64,000 bases of DNA. It comes from Pseudophaeobacter sp. EL27. Its GTDB lineage: Bacteria > Pseudomonadota > Alphaproteobacteria > Rhodobacterales > Rhodobacteraceae. The translations under genes and the position numbers were made by a program. The stretch covers positions 1 through 64,000 of the forward strand of contig NZ_OMPQ01000013.1 of NCBI RefSeq assembly GCF_900313025.1, given 5' to 3'. The notes beneath the pieces are model-generated. The model had not been told where the DNA came from, made no database searches, and saw nothing but the letters and a program-made list of their open reading frames with translations. How positions within the stretch are numbered: the first letter of the stretch is position 1; every line of letters starts with the position of its first letter. Positions 17,207-26,107 of the stretch are shown here, piece by piece.

Positions 17207-17464
17207 ATGGGACTTTTTTCAAAACTCGGACGAAGCACCGAACTGGTTGAGGGCATGGCAGATCGCCTGGGAGTAGATTTTGCTGATAGCATTGCCGCCG
17301 ACCCAGAGGCCGAAGGCCGCAAGTTCAGACGTGCAGTCTTGAATTGCAGCCATTGTGGCAATCAGGCGGGCTGCGCTGACCTACAAGCTGAGAACGCCCA
17401 TCTGGACGAAGCCCCGAGCTATTGCCGCAACCGGGAAATGCTGGCCCATCGCCCCAAGGTCTGA
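17207..17464 (+). CDS. DUF6455 family small cysteine protein
   Basis: This 85-residue cytosolic protein has the DUF6455 pattern: MADRLGVDFAD, then NCSHCGNQAGC with three cysteines, then PSYCRN. The four cysteines could bind a metal or an Fe-S cluster; this is inferred. The RBS is GGAGGAG, close to the ATG. A perfect FNR box lies upstream and a strong terminator lies 26 bases downstream, making a compact monocistronic, probably oxygen-regulated unit. Function is unknown. Confidence 0.8.
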   Translation: MGLFSKLGRSTELVEGMADRLGVDFADSIAADPEAEGRKFRRAVLNCSHCGNQAGCADLQAENAHLDEAPSYCRNREMLAHRPKV

Positions 17465-17490
17465 AACAGATCTGCGGAACAATAGATTGA

Positions 17491-17519
17491 ACGGCGCCTT
17501 GAAACAGGTGCCGTTTTTT
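17491..17519 (+). terminator. Rho-independent terminator after DUF6455 gene
   Basis: ACGGCGCCT and AGGTGCCGT pair (one G-U) around a 6-base loop, and the right arm runs into a stretch of six T. Confidence 0.9.
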
Positions 17520-17667
17520 CGTTGGCAAGGGGTGTGACCAGTAGTCTTCGGACCCTTTCCTGTGCTGCGACATATTTCATATCGACCTTCCCGGACTTGC
17601 CCAATTGGCGCGCCTCCCGTATGACGCGCCCTATCAACTGGACAATCCCATAAAGGTGCTTTCGCCA

Positions 17668-18972
17668 ATGATCCCTCGCTATTCCCGCCCCGAAATGGTC
17701 GCCATTTGGTCGCCCGAGACCAAGTTCAAGATCTGGTACGAGATCGAGGCCCATGCCTGCGAAGCCATGGCCAATATTGGTGTCATCCCGCGCGAAAACG
17801 CCGATGCCGTCTGGAAAGCCAAGGACGTGGAATTCGACGTCGCCCGCATCGATGAAATCGAAGCCGTGACCAAACATGACGTCATCGCCTTTCTGACACA
17901 CCTGGCCGAACATGTCGGTTCCGAAGAGGCCCGTTTTGTGCACCAGGGCATGACCTCCTCGGATGTGCTGGACACCTGCCTCAACGTGCAGCTGGTACGG
18001 TCCGCCGATATTCTGATCAAGGACATGGAAGCCCTGCTGGCGGCGCTGAAAAAGCGCGCGCTGGAGCACAAAGACACGGTGCGTGTTGGCCGCTCTCATG
18101 GCATCCACGCGGAACCCACAACCATGGGTCTGACATTTGCGCGTTTCTACGCTGAGATGGACCGCAACATGGCGCGCCTGAAACTGGCACGGGAAGAAAT
18201 CGCCACCGGTGCGATCTCTGGCGCGGTTGGCACTTTCGCCAATATCGACCCTGCCATTGAAGAACACGTCTGCGCCGAGCTGGGCCTGAGCCCCGAACCG
18301 ATCTCCACACAGGTGATCCCGCGCGACCGTCACGCGATGTTCTTTGCCACTCTGGGCGTGATTGCATCCTCGATCGAGAATGTCGCCACTGAAATCCGCC
18401 ACATGCAGCGCACCGAAGTTCTGGAAGGCGCGGAATTCTTCTCGATGGGCCAAAAGGGTTCCTCGGCCATGCCGCACAAAAAGAACCCGGTCCTGACCGA
18501 AAACCTCACCGGTCTGGCCCGTCTGGTGCGTTCTGCCGTGATCCCGGCGATGGAGAACGTGGCACTGTGGCACGAGCGCGATATCTCGCATTCCTCCGTT
18601 GAGCGTGCCATCGGCCCTGATTGCTGCGTCACCTTGGATTTTGCCCTGGCGCGCCTCACCGGTGTTGTCGATAAGATGCTGGTCTTCCCCGAAAACATGC
18701 TCGACAACATGAACAAGTTCCCCGGCCTGGTGATGAGCCAACGGGTGCTTCTGGCGCTGACACAGGCTGGCGTGTCGCGCGAAGACGCCTATTCCATGGT
18801 GCAGCGTAATGCCTTGAAAGTTTGGGAAGAGCGCCTCGATTTCCGCGAACTGCTGCTGGCCGATGCCGAAGTGGTTGCCGCGCTGGGCACCGATGGTGTC
18901 GAAGAGAAATTCAACATGGACTACCACACCAAACACGTTGATACGATTTTCAAACGGGTTTTTGACGCCTAA
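17668..18972 (+). CDS. purB: Adenylosuccinate lyase
   Basis: This 434-residue homotetrameric enzyme acts twice in purine synthesis, releasing fumarate from SAICAR and from adenylosuccinate. Lyase-superfamily signatures are MTSSDVLDT, the H-containing GRSHGIHAEPTT and the flexible catalytic loop GSSAMPHKKNP. The ATG at 17668 begins MIPRYSRPEM, the normal family start; the frame open from 17605 only adds upstream leader. It is a single gene with its own terminator. Confidence 0.97.
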   Translation: MIPRYSRPEMVAIWSPETKFKIWYEIEAHACEAMANIGVIPRENADAVWKAKDVEFDVARIDEIEAVTKHDVIAFLTHLAEHVGSEEARFVHQGMTSSDVLDTCLNVQLVRSADILIKDMEALLAALKKRALEHKDTVRVGRSHGIHAEPTTMGLTFARFYAEMDRNMARLKLAREEIATGAISGAVGTFANIDPAIEEHVCAELGLSPEPISTQVIPRDRHAMFFATLGVIASSIENVATEIRHMQRTEVLEGAEFFSMGQKGSSAMPHKKNPVLTENLTGLARLVRSAVIPAMENVALWHERDISHSSVERAIGPDCCVTLDFALARLTGVVDKMLVFPENMLDNMNKFPGLVMSQRVLLALTQAGVSREDAYSMVQRNALKVWEERLDFRELLLADAEVVAALGTDGVEEKFNMDYHTKHVDTIFKRVFDA

Positions 18973-18999
18973 CCGGCAAACCACTTGTCGCAAATGATC

Positions 19000-19032
19000 A
19001 GGCGCTTCTCCACCGGAGAGGCGCCTTTTTTT
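19000..19032 (+). terminator. Rho-independent terminator of purB
   Basis: A 12-bp stem (AGGCGCTTCTCC with GGAGAGGCGCCT, one wobble pair) with a 3-base loop is followed by seven T, 28 bases after the stop. Confidence 0.93.
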
Positions 19033-19148
19033 GGGGATACTCTGCTGCTCTCTCACGACAAGGTGACCGGACCGTCAGTGGAGAGTTGTAAACAAAAGAA
19101 GGTTCTGCACTATACTGGCTCAAAGCCCCCATAATCCGGAGTTGATTA

Positions 19149-19682
19149 ATGCGTTACCTCGTTCTTGCAACCGCGCTGACCCTGCCTCTTCCCGCACTTT
19201 CGGCCGGAAGCGATACGCCGACACCCCCGACGCCCAGCGAGACAACCAAAACCTGCAAAGGCAAACGGGTTTGGGATGAAGCAAAGGGGCGTTGCGTGCG
19301 ACCAAAACAATCCTCTCTGAATCAGGATGGTTTATATGATGCGGCGCGTGAGTTGGCCTATGCCGGTCGCAATGAGGATGCTCAGGCAGTGCTTTCTGCG
19401 ATGGCGGACCAGGGCGATGCGCGGGTACTGACCTACTGGGGCTTCACCCATCGCAAGCTGGGCAACCGCGCCCTTGCCCAGGCCTTTTATGATCAAGCAA
19501 TTGCCCAGGACCCCAATAATCTGTTGGCGCGGTCCTATATGGGGCAAGGCTTTGTCGAGGAAGGTCAATTTGGCCTGGCCCTGGCTGAGTGGAAAGAAAT
19601 CCGCGCCCGTGGCGGTGAAGGAACCTGGCCAGAGACCTCTCTGCGTCAGGCCCTGGAAACCGGCGCCACAACCAGCTACTAA
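19149..19682 (+). CDS. Secreted TPR protein
   Basis: This 177-residue protein has a signal peptide (about residues 1-18, ending ALSAGS). A short Thr/Pro-rich linker is followed by a KTCKGKRVWDEAKGRCVRP element with two cysteines. Then come at least two TPR units (residues about 60-160; YWGFTHRKLGNRALAQAFYDQAIAQDP is a clear repeat, given here as a description of its span). TPRs bind partner proteins, and a periplasmic location is expected. No specific family name is certain. It is followed on the same strand by fliG after 76 bases. Confidence 0.75.
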   Translation: MRYLVLATALTLPLPALSAGSDTPTPPTPSETTKTCKGKRVWDEAKGRCVRPKQSSLNQDGLYDAARELAYAGRNEDAQAVLSAMADQGDARVLTYWGFTHRKLGNRALAQAFYDQAIAQDPNNLLARSYMGQGFVEEGQFGLALAEWKEIRARGGEGTWPETSLRQALETGATTSY

Positions 19683-19758
19683 ACTTCAGCTTTTCTTTAC
19701 CGCTTCTGAGGTAGCTTAGACCTGACCGAAAAAGAATCTTTTTGGCTAGGGTGCTAGA

Positions 19759-20868
19759 ATGCTGCAAGACGATATGTTGGCTCTACCGATGACCACTGAT
19801 GGTGGTGGAATGGGCGATTTCTCCGCTCCGGCTCCGGTTGGACTAGGCGGAGGCTCTTTGTCTGCTCCAAAGCTAAGCGGTAAGGCCAAAGCAGCCATCG
19901 TTGTGCGCCTTTTGCTCAATGAAGGCGCTGATATTCCCATCGAAGAGCTGCCAGATGAGTTGCAGATGGAATTGACTCAGCAGATGGGCAAGATGCGCCT
20001 TGTTGACCGCGATACGCTCTATGCCGTTGCAGCCGAATTTGCCGAAATGCTCGACAATGTGGGCCTCACGTTTCCCAATGGCCTGGCCGGAGCGCTGACC
20101 GCGATGGATGGGCGCATCAGCCGCCAGACTGCCAGCCGATTGCGCAAAGAGGCTGGTGTGCGCCAGTTTGGCGACCCTTGGGAACGTCTCAAGGCCCTGC
20201 CCCCGGAAGATCTCGCCTCTTTGGCAGAGGCCGAAAGCATCGAGGTTGCAGCAGTTCTGTTGTCAAAACTGGACACCGCAAAAGCAGCACAGATGCTGGT
20301 TCATCTGCCCGGCAAGGTGGCGCGTCAGATCACCTATGCCGTCAGCCACACCAGTAACGTCACCCCAGATACCGTTGATCGCATTGGGCTTTCTCTTGCC
20401 GGCCAAGTCGAGGCCCGCCCTGATCTTGCCTTTGAAACCACCCCTGGCCAGCGTGTTGGCGCCATTCTGACCGAGGCCGCAGCCGCCAAACGGGAAGAGG
20501 TTCTGATCGCACTGGAGGAAGAAGACGAAGATTTTGCCACCGACGTACGCCGAGCCATCTTCACCTATGGTCTGTTGGCGCAGCGCATGCAGCCGCTGGA
20601 CGTGCCCAAACTAATGCGTGTACTGGCGCAGCCGGAACTGGTCACCGCTATTGCCTTTGCAACCACCGAAGAAGACATCGCCACCAATGACTTCCTGCTC
20701 GACAATATGTCCAGCCGGATGGCCACCAATATCCGCGAAGAAGTGGCGGAGCGCGGTAAGGTCAAGCGCAGCGATGGGGAGGCCGCCTTTGGTCTGATCG
20801 TCTCGGCGATGCGTGACCTTGTGACAACCGGCGAGATTGAGCTGACCGCCGACGAAGAAGAAGAGTAG
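19759..20868 (+). CDS. fliG: Flagellar motor switch protein FliG, stand-alone gene
   Basis: This 369-residue protein follows the FliG domain order. Residues about 40-110 are an N-terminal helical domain. The middle region contains VAAVLLSKLDTAKAAQMLVHLPG. The C-terminal region contains EEVLIALEEEDEDFATDVRRAIFTYG, MSSRMATNIREEVAERG and a final GEIEL. FliG forms the rotor ring under the flagellar MS ring and meets the stator. No other flagellar gene is in this window, so the gene is an orphan here. The glycine-rich N-terminal 35 residues and acidic tail are unusual. A diverged FliG-fold paralogue is the alternative. Confidence 0.75.
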   Translation: MLQDDMLALPMTTDGGGMGDFSAPAPVGLGGGSLSAPKLSGKAKAAIVVRLLLNEGADIPIEELPDELQMELTQQMGKMRLVDRDTLYAVAAEFAEMLDNVGLTFPNGLAGALTAMDGRISRQTASRLRKEAGVRQFGDPWERLKALPPEDLASLAEAESIEVAAVLLSKLDTAKAAQMLVHLPGKVARQITYAVSHTSNVTPDTVDRIGLSLAGQVEARPDLAFETTPGQRVGAILTEAAAAKREEVLIALEEEDEDFATDVRRAIFTYGLLAQRMQPLDVPKLMRVLAQPELVTAIAFATTEEDIATNDFLLDNMSSRMATNIREEVAERGKVKRSDGEAAFGLIVSAMRDLVTTGEIELTADEEEE

Positions 20869-20885
20869 CCCCCAGGGCTATTTAT
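20866..20885 (+). terminator. Weak terminator at the fliG stop
   Basis: TAGCCC and GGGCTA form a 6-bp stem with a 3-base loop, beginning at the stop codon and followed by TTTAT. Confidence 0.4.
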
Positions 20886-21008
20886 ACTGGTACGCTGTTA
20901 TTGGGTTGCAGCTGCCCTTGCAGTCTCTGAAGGGCTCTTTGGTTGTGCCTTTGTTCACCAAAGGTTATGATCTTTTTCTGATCCATCTCCCTGCAGGCCC
21001 TCCCCCTT

Positions 21009-21935
21009 ATGCCCCTAGATCCATCGCAACTGACGGCCAGGCAACGCGCCTCCTATTATGTCGAAAATATTGCCCTGCGCGGGGTCCTGGGTTTGGCCGG
21101 TCTTGTGCCCTATCAATGGCGCATTCCCCTGATTGGCAAGCTGGTCAGCGCCCTGGGGCCTGTTGTGGGATTTGATCGTAGAATTCGCGAAAACTTGGCC
21201 CTGACCTGCCCAGAATTGACGGCGCCGGACGTGGACCAGATGTGCCGCGACGTCAGCAATAATGCAGGCCGGACCATTGCTGAGCTTTACGCTGGAGCGC
21301 CCTTTATTGAGCGTGCCAAGGCCGCCCCCATCAGCGGCGAAGGTCTAAAAGCCCTTGAAGAAGCACGCGCCGCCGGGCGACCCGTCATTCTGGTTACCGG
21401 GCATTTTGGCAATTACGATGCGGCCCGTGCTGGGTTGATCTCTCGGGGCTATTCAATGGGGGCGCTGTACCGGCGAATGGCAAACCCATATTTCAACAAC
21501 CACTATGTACGCACCATTAGCCAGATTGGCACCCCAATGTTCGAACAGGGCAAACGTGGCATGGTAGAGATGGTGAGGCACCTCAAAAAAGGTGGAATAA
21601 TCGCAATCGTCGCGGACCTCCACGTGCACAATGGAGAGCTGATTGACTTCTTTGGCAAGCCCGCAGTCACCTCAACTGTACCGGCGGAGCTGGCCTTGAA
21701 ATATGGCGCAGCTTTGATACCGATCTATGGGGTCCGGCAGGAAAATGGGCTGGATTTCCAGGTCATTCTAAACGCCGAAATCCCTGCTTCTGACCCTATC
21801 ACCATGACCCGGGAGATCTGCGATGACTTAGAAAATATCGTGCGTCGCCACATGGGCCAATGGTTCTGGATCCACCGGCGCTGGAAGCCATTTGAGTCCA
21901 ACAAGCCACCCAGGAAAGATCCTGAGGCCTCTTAG
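21009..21935 (+). CDS. LpxL/HtrB-type lysophospholipid/lipid A acyltransferase
   Basis: This 308-residue inner-membrane-associated acyltransferase has its HX4D catalytic motif as GHFGNYDAA (about residues 133-141). It is followed by ALYRRMANPYFN, a GTPMFEQGKRGM segment and the late WFWIHRRWKP typical of HtrB/LpxL late acyltransferases. The family adds secondary acyl chains to lipid A precursors; some alphaproteobacterial members act on other lipids, such as ornithine lipids. It follows fliG after 140 bases and is probably transcribed on its own. Confidence 0.82.
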   Translation: MPLDPSQLTARQRASYYVENIALRGVLGLAGLVPYQWRIPLIGKLVSALGPVVGFDRRIRENLALTCPELTAPDVDQMCRDVSNNAGRTIAELYAGAPFIERAKAAPISGEGLKALEEARAAGRPVILVTGHFGNYDAARAGLISRGYSMGALYRRMANPYFNNHYVRTISQIGTPMFEQGKRGMVEMVRHLKKGGIIAIVADLHVHNGELIDFFGKPAVTSTVPAELALKYGAALIPIYGVRQENGLDFQVILNAEIPASDPITMTREICDDLENIVRRHMGQWFWIHRRWKPFESNKPPRKDPEAS

Positions 21936-22003
21936 AAGTCGCAAGACGGGGTGCGGCTCGGAAACTTCTGACTCTCAAGGCCCAACTTCAAATCCGGTGG
22001 CCT

Positions 22004-22723
22004 TCACTGCAGCCGAGCAGCAGCCAGAACGGCCCCAAAGGGCCCCTGTTGCACCACAATGGCCGCAGGCTGCATACCGTCATACTCAACAGTATAGTCA
22101 GCCGCCTCGCGCCCATCCCAGATCGCAACCTGCTGTATATCATTCACAATATTGGCATAGCCGATCCGATGACCTGCCAGCTCTCCACGTGTGATATCCA
22201 CGGTTTCCGAGTGGGTGTATCGCACGATCTGGATCAAAACAGGCCCATCCGGCAGGGACTTCTGCGGCGAGACCGACAGCGTTAGACGCCCGTCTTGGCG
22301 CTGCACGTCCAGAACCACTGGCCGGGGAAGGGCCTGATAGGCTGAAATCGCATCCGCAAGCCCCATCGCATCAACACCTGATACATCCTGCTGCCCCATG
22401 ACAATCATCTGCGGCGTATAGATCATCTTGCGCCCCCCCACCTGCGCATAGCCTTTTTGCCTATTGGTGTGGGCGGGGCTGGCAAAGCTGTCTTTCCAAC
22501 CGATGTAGTCCCAATAATCCACATGCAGAGCAAGAGCGATCACGTCAGAGCGCTGCGCCAGTTGCTTTAACAGGGCGTCTGCTGGTGGACAGGAGGAACA
22601 GCCTTGCGAGGTAAACAGCTCCACCACCACGGGCTGCGGCTGAGCCGTATCAACCTGCTGCGCCACCGCCCCTCCTGCGAGGGCAAGGTACAAAGCAGTG
22701 GCAAGGGCTGTGATGGATCGCAT
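22004..22723 (-). CDS. DUF1223 secreted thioredoxin-like protein
   Basis: This 239-residue protein has a signal peptide (ending AGGAVAQ) and a thioredoxin-like fold of the DUF1223 family. The CxxC is in FTSQGCSSCPPADALL (about residues 38-53), followed by HVDYWDYIGWKDSFASP. The periplasmic location and CSSC suggest redox or metal chemistry, but no substrate is known. It is convergent with the acyltransferase gene. Confidence 0.85.
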   Translation of the reverse strand: MRSITALATALYLALAGGAVAQQVDTAQPQPVVVELFTSQGCSSCPPADALLKQLAQRSDVIALALHVDYWDYIGWKDSFASPAHTNRQKGYAQVGGRKMIYTPQMIVMGQQDVSGVDAMGLADAISAYQALPRPVVLDVQRQDGRLTLSVSPQKSLPDGPVLIQIVRYTHSETVDITRGELAGHRIGYANIVNDIQQVAIWDGREAADYTVEYDGMQPAAIVVQQGPFGAVLAAARLQ

Positions 22724-23231
22724 GGGTCGTTCTTTCTGCTTCTTGCCGCAACTCGGCAGTCTGGTTAAGGAGCCTCTATCTTTTCAGATTTACTGCGCCC
22801 TGCCCTGCAACACCAATCAATCATTCTTGAGCCTGGCGCGAGAACCACCTCGCGGACCGTGTCATGCATCACTTCGGTGTGAGGACAGCTACAGTATTCG
22901 CCCGGTATGCGGATTGTTGCAGGAACGTCTCGGCGTTCCACTCCCAATGTTTCTGGTCAAGATCTGCATTGAATTGCCGAGCAAAGTGATGCGGCCAAGA
23001 TCCGCCCTATGCTCCCGGCATGCGGACAAGATCCAGGCACAAATTGAAAACCTTCAGGGTCGCCAGCAAGCCGGCTCTACCGCTAAACGATCTGTACAAT
23101 TATGCCGAGAATTATCTGAATGAATTCAGGTTGTGCGACCCGCTCTTGCCATGCAAACCTAACTATCAGATACATCTATAGAGCCTAAGGCTCTGAAGTC
23201 CGACACCAAAAGAAAGGCTGGATGCCCCAAT
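22724..23231. other. 508-bp stretch without a convincing gene
   Basis: No reading frame here looks like a maintained gene. On the minus strand a frame with HWEWNAETFLQQSAYRAN near 22900-22970 faintly recalls the C-terminal region of alpha/beta hydrolases and breaks soon after. On the plus strand MFLVKICIELPSKV (from 22948) starts like a small ferredoxin-fold protein and also degrades. A small hairpin GGAACG-CGTTCC lies at 22922-22939. I read it as decayed coding DNA plus the promoter of the gene at 23232. Confidence 0.45.
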
Positions 23232-23534
23232 ATGAAAGAGGCTGCGTTTGCGATTGTCTACCCCACTCCTCAAACCTTTAAAGAACACTACCAAGCAGTC
23301 TTGGCCATGCTCCCTGAAACCCGCTCTTTTCCGGGATGCTTGCAAGCCTGCGTGGGTATCAATCAAAGTCGCGTTGAAATATCAGTGTTTCACCTGTGGG
23401 AGTCCTCGGAACATCTGGATGACTATATGACCTGGCGGGCAGAGCGCGGCGATCTGGATGCACGCAGTGCCACGATGCGCCGTGAACAAGAGTTTCGCAC
23501 CTATTCCGTGCCAGACCCCCTCCCCTCTCCCTGA
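23232..23534 (+). CDS. Antibiotic biosynthesis monooxygenase (ABM) domain protein
   Basis: This 100-residue cytosolic protein has the dimeric alpha-beta-barrel ABM pattern: AAFAIVYPTPQTFKEHYQAV, the GCLQACVGINQSRVEISVFHLW strand pair (described, not a single motif) and a final FRTYSVPDP. Relatives include small quinol monooxygenases and stress-related proteins. The substrate is unknown. A hairpin directly after its stop separates it from the DOPA-dioxygenase-like gene. Confidence 0.7.
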   Translation: MKEAAFAIVYPTPQTFKEHYQAVLAMLPETRSFPGCLQACVGINQSRVEISVFHLWESSEHLDDYMTWRAERGDLDARSATMRREQEFRTYSVPDPLPSP

Positions 23535-23562
23535 AACTCCGCACAACATCTGTGCGGTTTCA
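23533..23562 (+). terminator. Hairpin after the ABM gene
   Basis: CCGCACA and TGTGCGG form a 7-bp stem around ACATC, extended by GAAAC/TTTC pairing across one bulged base. A T-rich tail follows but no pure T-run. Confidence 0.5.
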
Positions 23563-23602
23563 CTTTCTTGCAGGCCATAGCATCTCGGGTGACAATGGCT
23601 TC

Positions 23603-23941
23603 ATGAAACAGATCACCACAATTCAGAGCTATCATGCTCATGTCTATTTCGACGCTGAGAGCGTTGCAGAGGCAAGAACCCTATGTGAAACCGCCGCCGC
23701 CGAATTTGGTGTTCCAATGGGCCGTGTCCATGAAAAGCCCGTCGGCCCGCACCCGATGTGGTCCTGTCAACTGGCAGCGACGCCCGAACAGTTTGCCAAA
23801 TTGCTGCCCTGGCTGGCGCTGAACCGGGGCGAGCTTATCATCTTTGCCCACCCCGAAACCGGAAACGAGCTAGAAGATCACCGCGACCACGGTATCTGGT
23901 TGGGCACTGGCCTGGATCTCGACCTAACAATCTTTTCCTGA
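23603..23941 (+). CDS. DOPA 4,5-dioxygenase-like protein
   Basis: This 112-residue protein belongs to the DOPA-dioxygenase-like family. Conserved histidines appear in SYHAHVYFD, GPHPMWSCQ, AHPETGNE and HRDHGIWLG. In fungal and plant relatives these histidines bind iron for extradiol ring cleavage. Bacterial members are mostly uncharacterised, so the ring-cleaving role is inferred. The ATG at 23603 begins the family pattern; an earlier in-frame start at 23552 adds unrelated residues. Confidence 0.75.
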   Translation: MKQITTIQSYHAHVYFDAESVAEARTLCETAAAEFGVPMGRVHEKPVGPHPMWSCQLAATPEQFAKLLPWLALNRGELIIFAHPETGNELEDHRDHGIWLGTGLDLDLTIFS

Positions 23942-23985
23942 TGCCGCTGCGTCAGACCTGAGGTATCATTGACGGCAAGGCGGGC

Positions 23986-24525
23986 TCAGTTCCCGCGCGC
24001 CTTGTCTAATGCCGGACGCAGCGTGGTTTCGATCACCCGCTCTGTTATCGGCCCGGCAAAGCGCAGAACGATCTTGCCGCTGCCATCCACCACATAGGTT
24101 TCCGGCACGCCGTATACGCCCCAGTCCAGCGCCATACGGCCCTTTTCATCGCGGCCAATGGCGGCATAGGGGTCGCCCAGCTCCTGCAGGAAGGATGCGG
24201 CATTGCCCTGCTGGTCCTTGTAGTTCACCCCGTAGATCTTGATGCCCTCTTGCGCCAGCGCTTCGAGGCTCGGGTGTTCCACCCTGCAAGGCGCACACCA
24301 GCTGGCCCAGTAGTTCACCAACTTGACCTCACCATCGCGCAGGTTGGCATCGTCAAACAGCTCTTTACCGACAAATTCTGTCAGCACTACCGCAGGCGCG
24401 GGCTGGCCTTCGCGCGCCGAGGGCAGGGCTTCGGGATCATCGCGGTACATGCCGGTGACGGCAAGACCAACAAAACTGGCAAAGACCACAATTGGCAGCG
24501 CCATCAGCGGAGAAAACTTAGCCAT
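23986..24525 (-). CDS. ccmG: Cytochrome c maturation thioredoxin CcmG/DsbE
   Basis: This 179-residue periplasmic thiol reductase is anchored by an N-terminal helix (about residues 7-25). The active site is WASWCAPCRVEHP and the family's GVYGVPETYVVDGSG follows. It keeps the heme-binding cysteines of apocytochrome c reduced for ligation. The start at 24525 overlaps the ccmD stop (ATGGCTAA), showing coupling; a longer reading from 24579 would run over ccmD. It is the last gene of ccmABCDG. Confidence 0.95.
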   Translation of the reverse strand: MAKFSPLMALPIVVFASFVGLAVTGMYRDDPEALPSAREGQPAPAVVLTEFVGKELFDDANLRDGEVKLVNYWASWCAPCRVEHPSLEALAQEGIKIYGVNYKDQQGNAASFLQELGDPYAAIGRDEKGRMALDWGVYGVPETYVVDGSGKIVLRFAGPITERVIETTLRPALDKARGN

Positions 24526-24676
24526 CCCGGCGCATCCTTTGCTCCAGCGTCTCCATCTCGCGTCGTACCCGGCGACCACGCCACAGAGTAAACGCCACCA
24601 AAAGCGCCAACAGGATCAGCGAGGCGGCATAGGCGCTCAGCACCGTGTCACTGTATTTCCCAAGATCCGGCAACAT
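24518..24676 (-). CDS. ccmD: Heme exporter protein D
   Basis: This is a 52-residue single-pass membrane protein (MLPDLGKYSDTVLSAYAAS, then a hydrophobic helix, then a basic tail RRVRREMETLEQRM). CcmD binds the CcmABC complex and helps release holo-CcmE. It starts 3 bases after the ccmC stop, with AGGAGG upstream, and overlaps ccmG by 8 bases. It is easily missed because of its size. Confidence 0.92.
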   Translation of the reverse strand: MLPDLGKYSDTVLSAYAASLILLALLVAFTLWRGRRVRREMETLEQRMRRDG

Positions 24677-24679
24677 GGG

Positions 24680-25411
24680 TTACGCCTCCTGCCGTTCGCG
24701 CGCCATCAGCGCCTTGATCCGCCGGGCCCGAATTTCGGTGCCGGTGCGGTAGAATACCATAGCCACAAAGAACAGGCCAAAACCCACCATGCAGACATAG
24801 AGCGGGTTAGAAAAGGCATCCGCCACGTTTTCCTTTTCATCCAGGCTTAGTGAAGCCCCCTGATGCAGCCCCTGGTTCCAGAAATTCACCGCATAACGGC
24901 TGAGCACCGCAAAAACAGTGCCCACCAGACAGAGGATCGCGGTCAGATCTGCAGCGGTGTCGGGGTTATCAATGGCTTCCCAGAGGGCGACATAGCCGAG
25001 GTAAAACAGGAACAATACCAGAAACGAGGTCAGCCGTGGATCCCAGGCCCACCAGGTGCCCCACATCGGCTGCCCCCAGATTGCGCCTGTGGCCAGGGCG
25101 ATCAGCGTCATCACGATACCAACCGGGGCGGCGGCCTTGGCGGCGAGCGCCGAGACATGGTGACGGCGGATCACCCAGATCAACGAAGCCACCAACATCA
25201 TAAACCAGGCATTGATCGCCATCAGCGCTGCCGGAACATGCAAAAAGATGATCTTGACGGTCGAGCCCTGCCGATAGTCATCCGGCGTAAAGAAAAAACC
25301 CCAGATCAGCCCCACGGCCATCAACAGGCCCGAGCTCACCCAGAGCACCGGCATCACCCGTTCAGAGGTGTGCAGGAACTTTCGCGGATTGGCATATTCC
25401 CAGATCGACAT
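24680..25411 (-). CDS. ccmC: Heme exporter protein C
   Basis: This 243-residue inner-membrane protein has six helices. The tryptophan-rich heme-handling motif WGTWWAWD is at residues 117-124, with flanking periplasmic histidines, one in FLHVP (His58) and one in QGLHQGAS. CcmC loads heme onto CcmE. It lies between ccmB and ccmD on the same strand. Confidence 0.97.
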   Translation of the reverse strand: MSIWEYANPRKFLHTSERVMPVLWVSSGLLMAVGLIWGFFFTPDDYRQGSTVKIIFLHVPAALMAINAWFMMLVASLIWVIRRHHVSALAAKAAAPVGIVMTLIALATGAIWGQPMWGTWWAWDPRLTSFLVLFLFYLGYVALWEAIDNPDTAADLTAILCLVGTVFAVLSRYAVNFWNQGLHQGASLSLDEKENVADAFSNPLYVCMVGFGLFFVAMVFYRTGTEIRARRIKALMARERQEA

Positions 25412-25450
25412 TTTGGCTCTCTCGTTCCCGTGGTTTCGTTTACTAAATAG

Positions 25451-26107
25451 CTAGCGCAGATTGATACGCAATACGGCGGCGCTGGCAAAGGGCATCAGCG
25501 CAATAACGCCGGCAGAAATCCCCGCCAACATCAGTAGTGGTGTTTCAACCTGCATGCCCATGGCACCGCGCCGTGCGGCCTCGGCGCCAAAAATCAGCGT
25601 TGGCACGTAGAGTGGCATCACCAGAAGGGACAAAAGTAACCCGCCCCGTTTTAACCCCACCGTCAGCGCCGCGCCAAAGGTTCCGATCACCGACAGGGCT
25701 GGCGTACCCAGCAGCAGCGAGATCACCACCCATTTGAAGCCCTCAAGCGGCAGGTTCAGCAACACGCCCAGAACAGGTGCTGCCAGAACCAGCGGCAGGC
25801 CAGTAGTGATCCAATGGGCCAGCGCCTTGATGCTGACCACGGCTTCCAGTGGCAGCGGCGCAGTGGCAAGCAGATCCAGTGAGCCATCTTCCCAGTCCAG
25901 CGCCAGCAGACGATCCAGCGACAACAGGCAGGAGAGCAGCGCGCCAAGCCACAGAACCCCCGGCGCGATCCGCGCCAAGAGGTCGGATTCCGGACCGACG
26001 GAAAAGGGCACCATAACGGTGACAATCAGGAAAAACGCCAGCCCGAGGCCAAAGCCGCCCCCCGCCCGCACCGCAAGGCGCAGATCCCGCATCAATAGCG
26101 CAATCAC
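25451..26107 (-). CDS. ccmB: Heme exporter protein B
   Basis: This 218-residue membrane subunit of the CcmABC transporter has six hydrophobic segments. The conserved region [20 protein letters not shown] precedes [15 protein letters not shown], both typical of CcmB. It overlaps the end of ccmA by 4 bases, and ccmC follows after a 39-base gap. It works with CcmA in release of holo-CcmE. Confidence 0.95.
   Translation of the reverse strand: MIALLMRDLRLAVRAGGGFGLGLAFFLIVTVMVPFSVGPESDLLARIAPGVLWLGALLSCLLSLDRLLALDWEDGSLDLLATAPLPLEAVVSIKALAHWITTGLPLVLAAPVLGVLLNLPLEGFKWVVISLLLGTPALSVIGTFGAALTVGLKRGGLLLSLLVMPLYVPTLIFGAEAARRGAMGMQVETPLLMLAGISAGVIALMPFASAAVLRINLR

Noticed and set aside
17419-19056. 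545-residue minus-strand open frame opposite purB
   Set aside because: Covers purB and both flanking terminators; the translation lacks any recognisable domain.
22698-23123. 141-residue plus-strand frame
   Set aside because: Starts inside the DUF1223 gene region and has no consistent fold or codon pattern; treated as decayed or non-coding.
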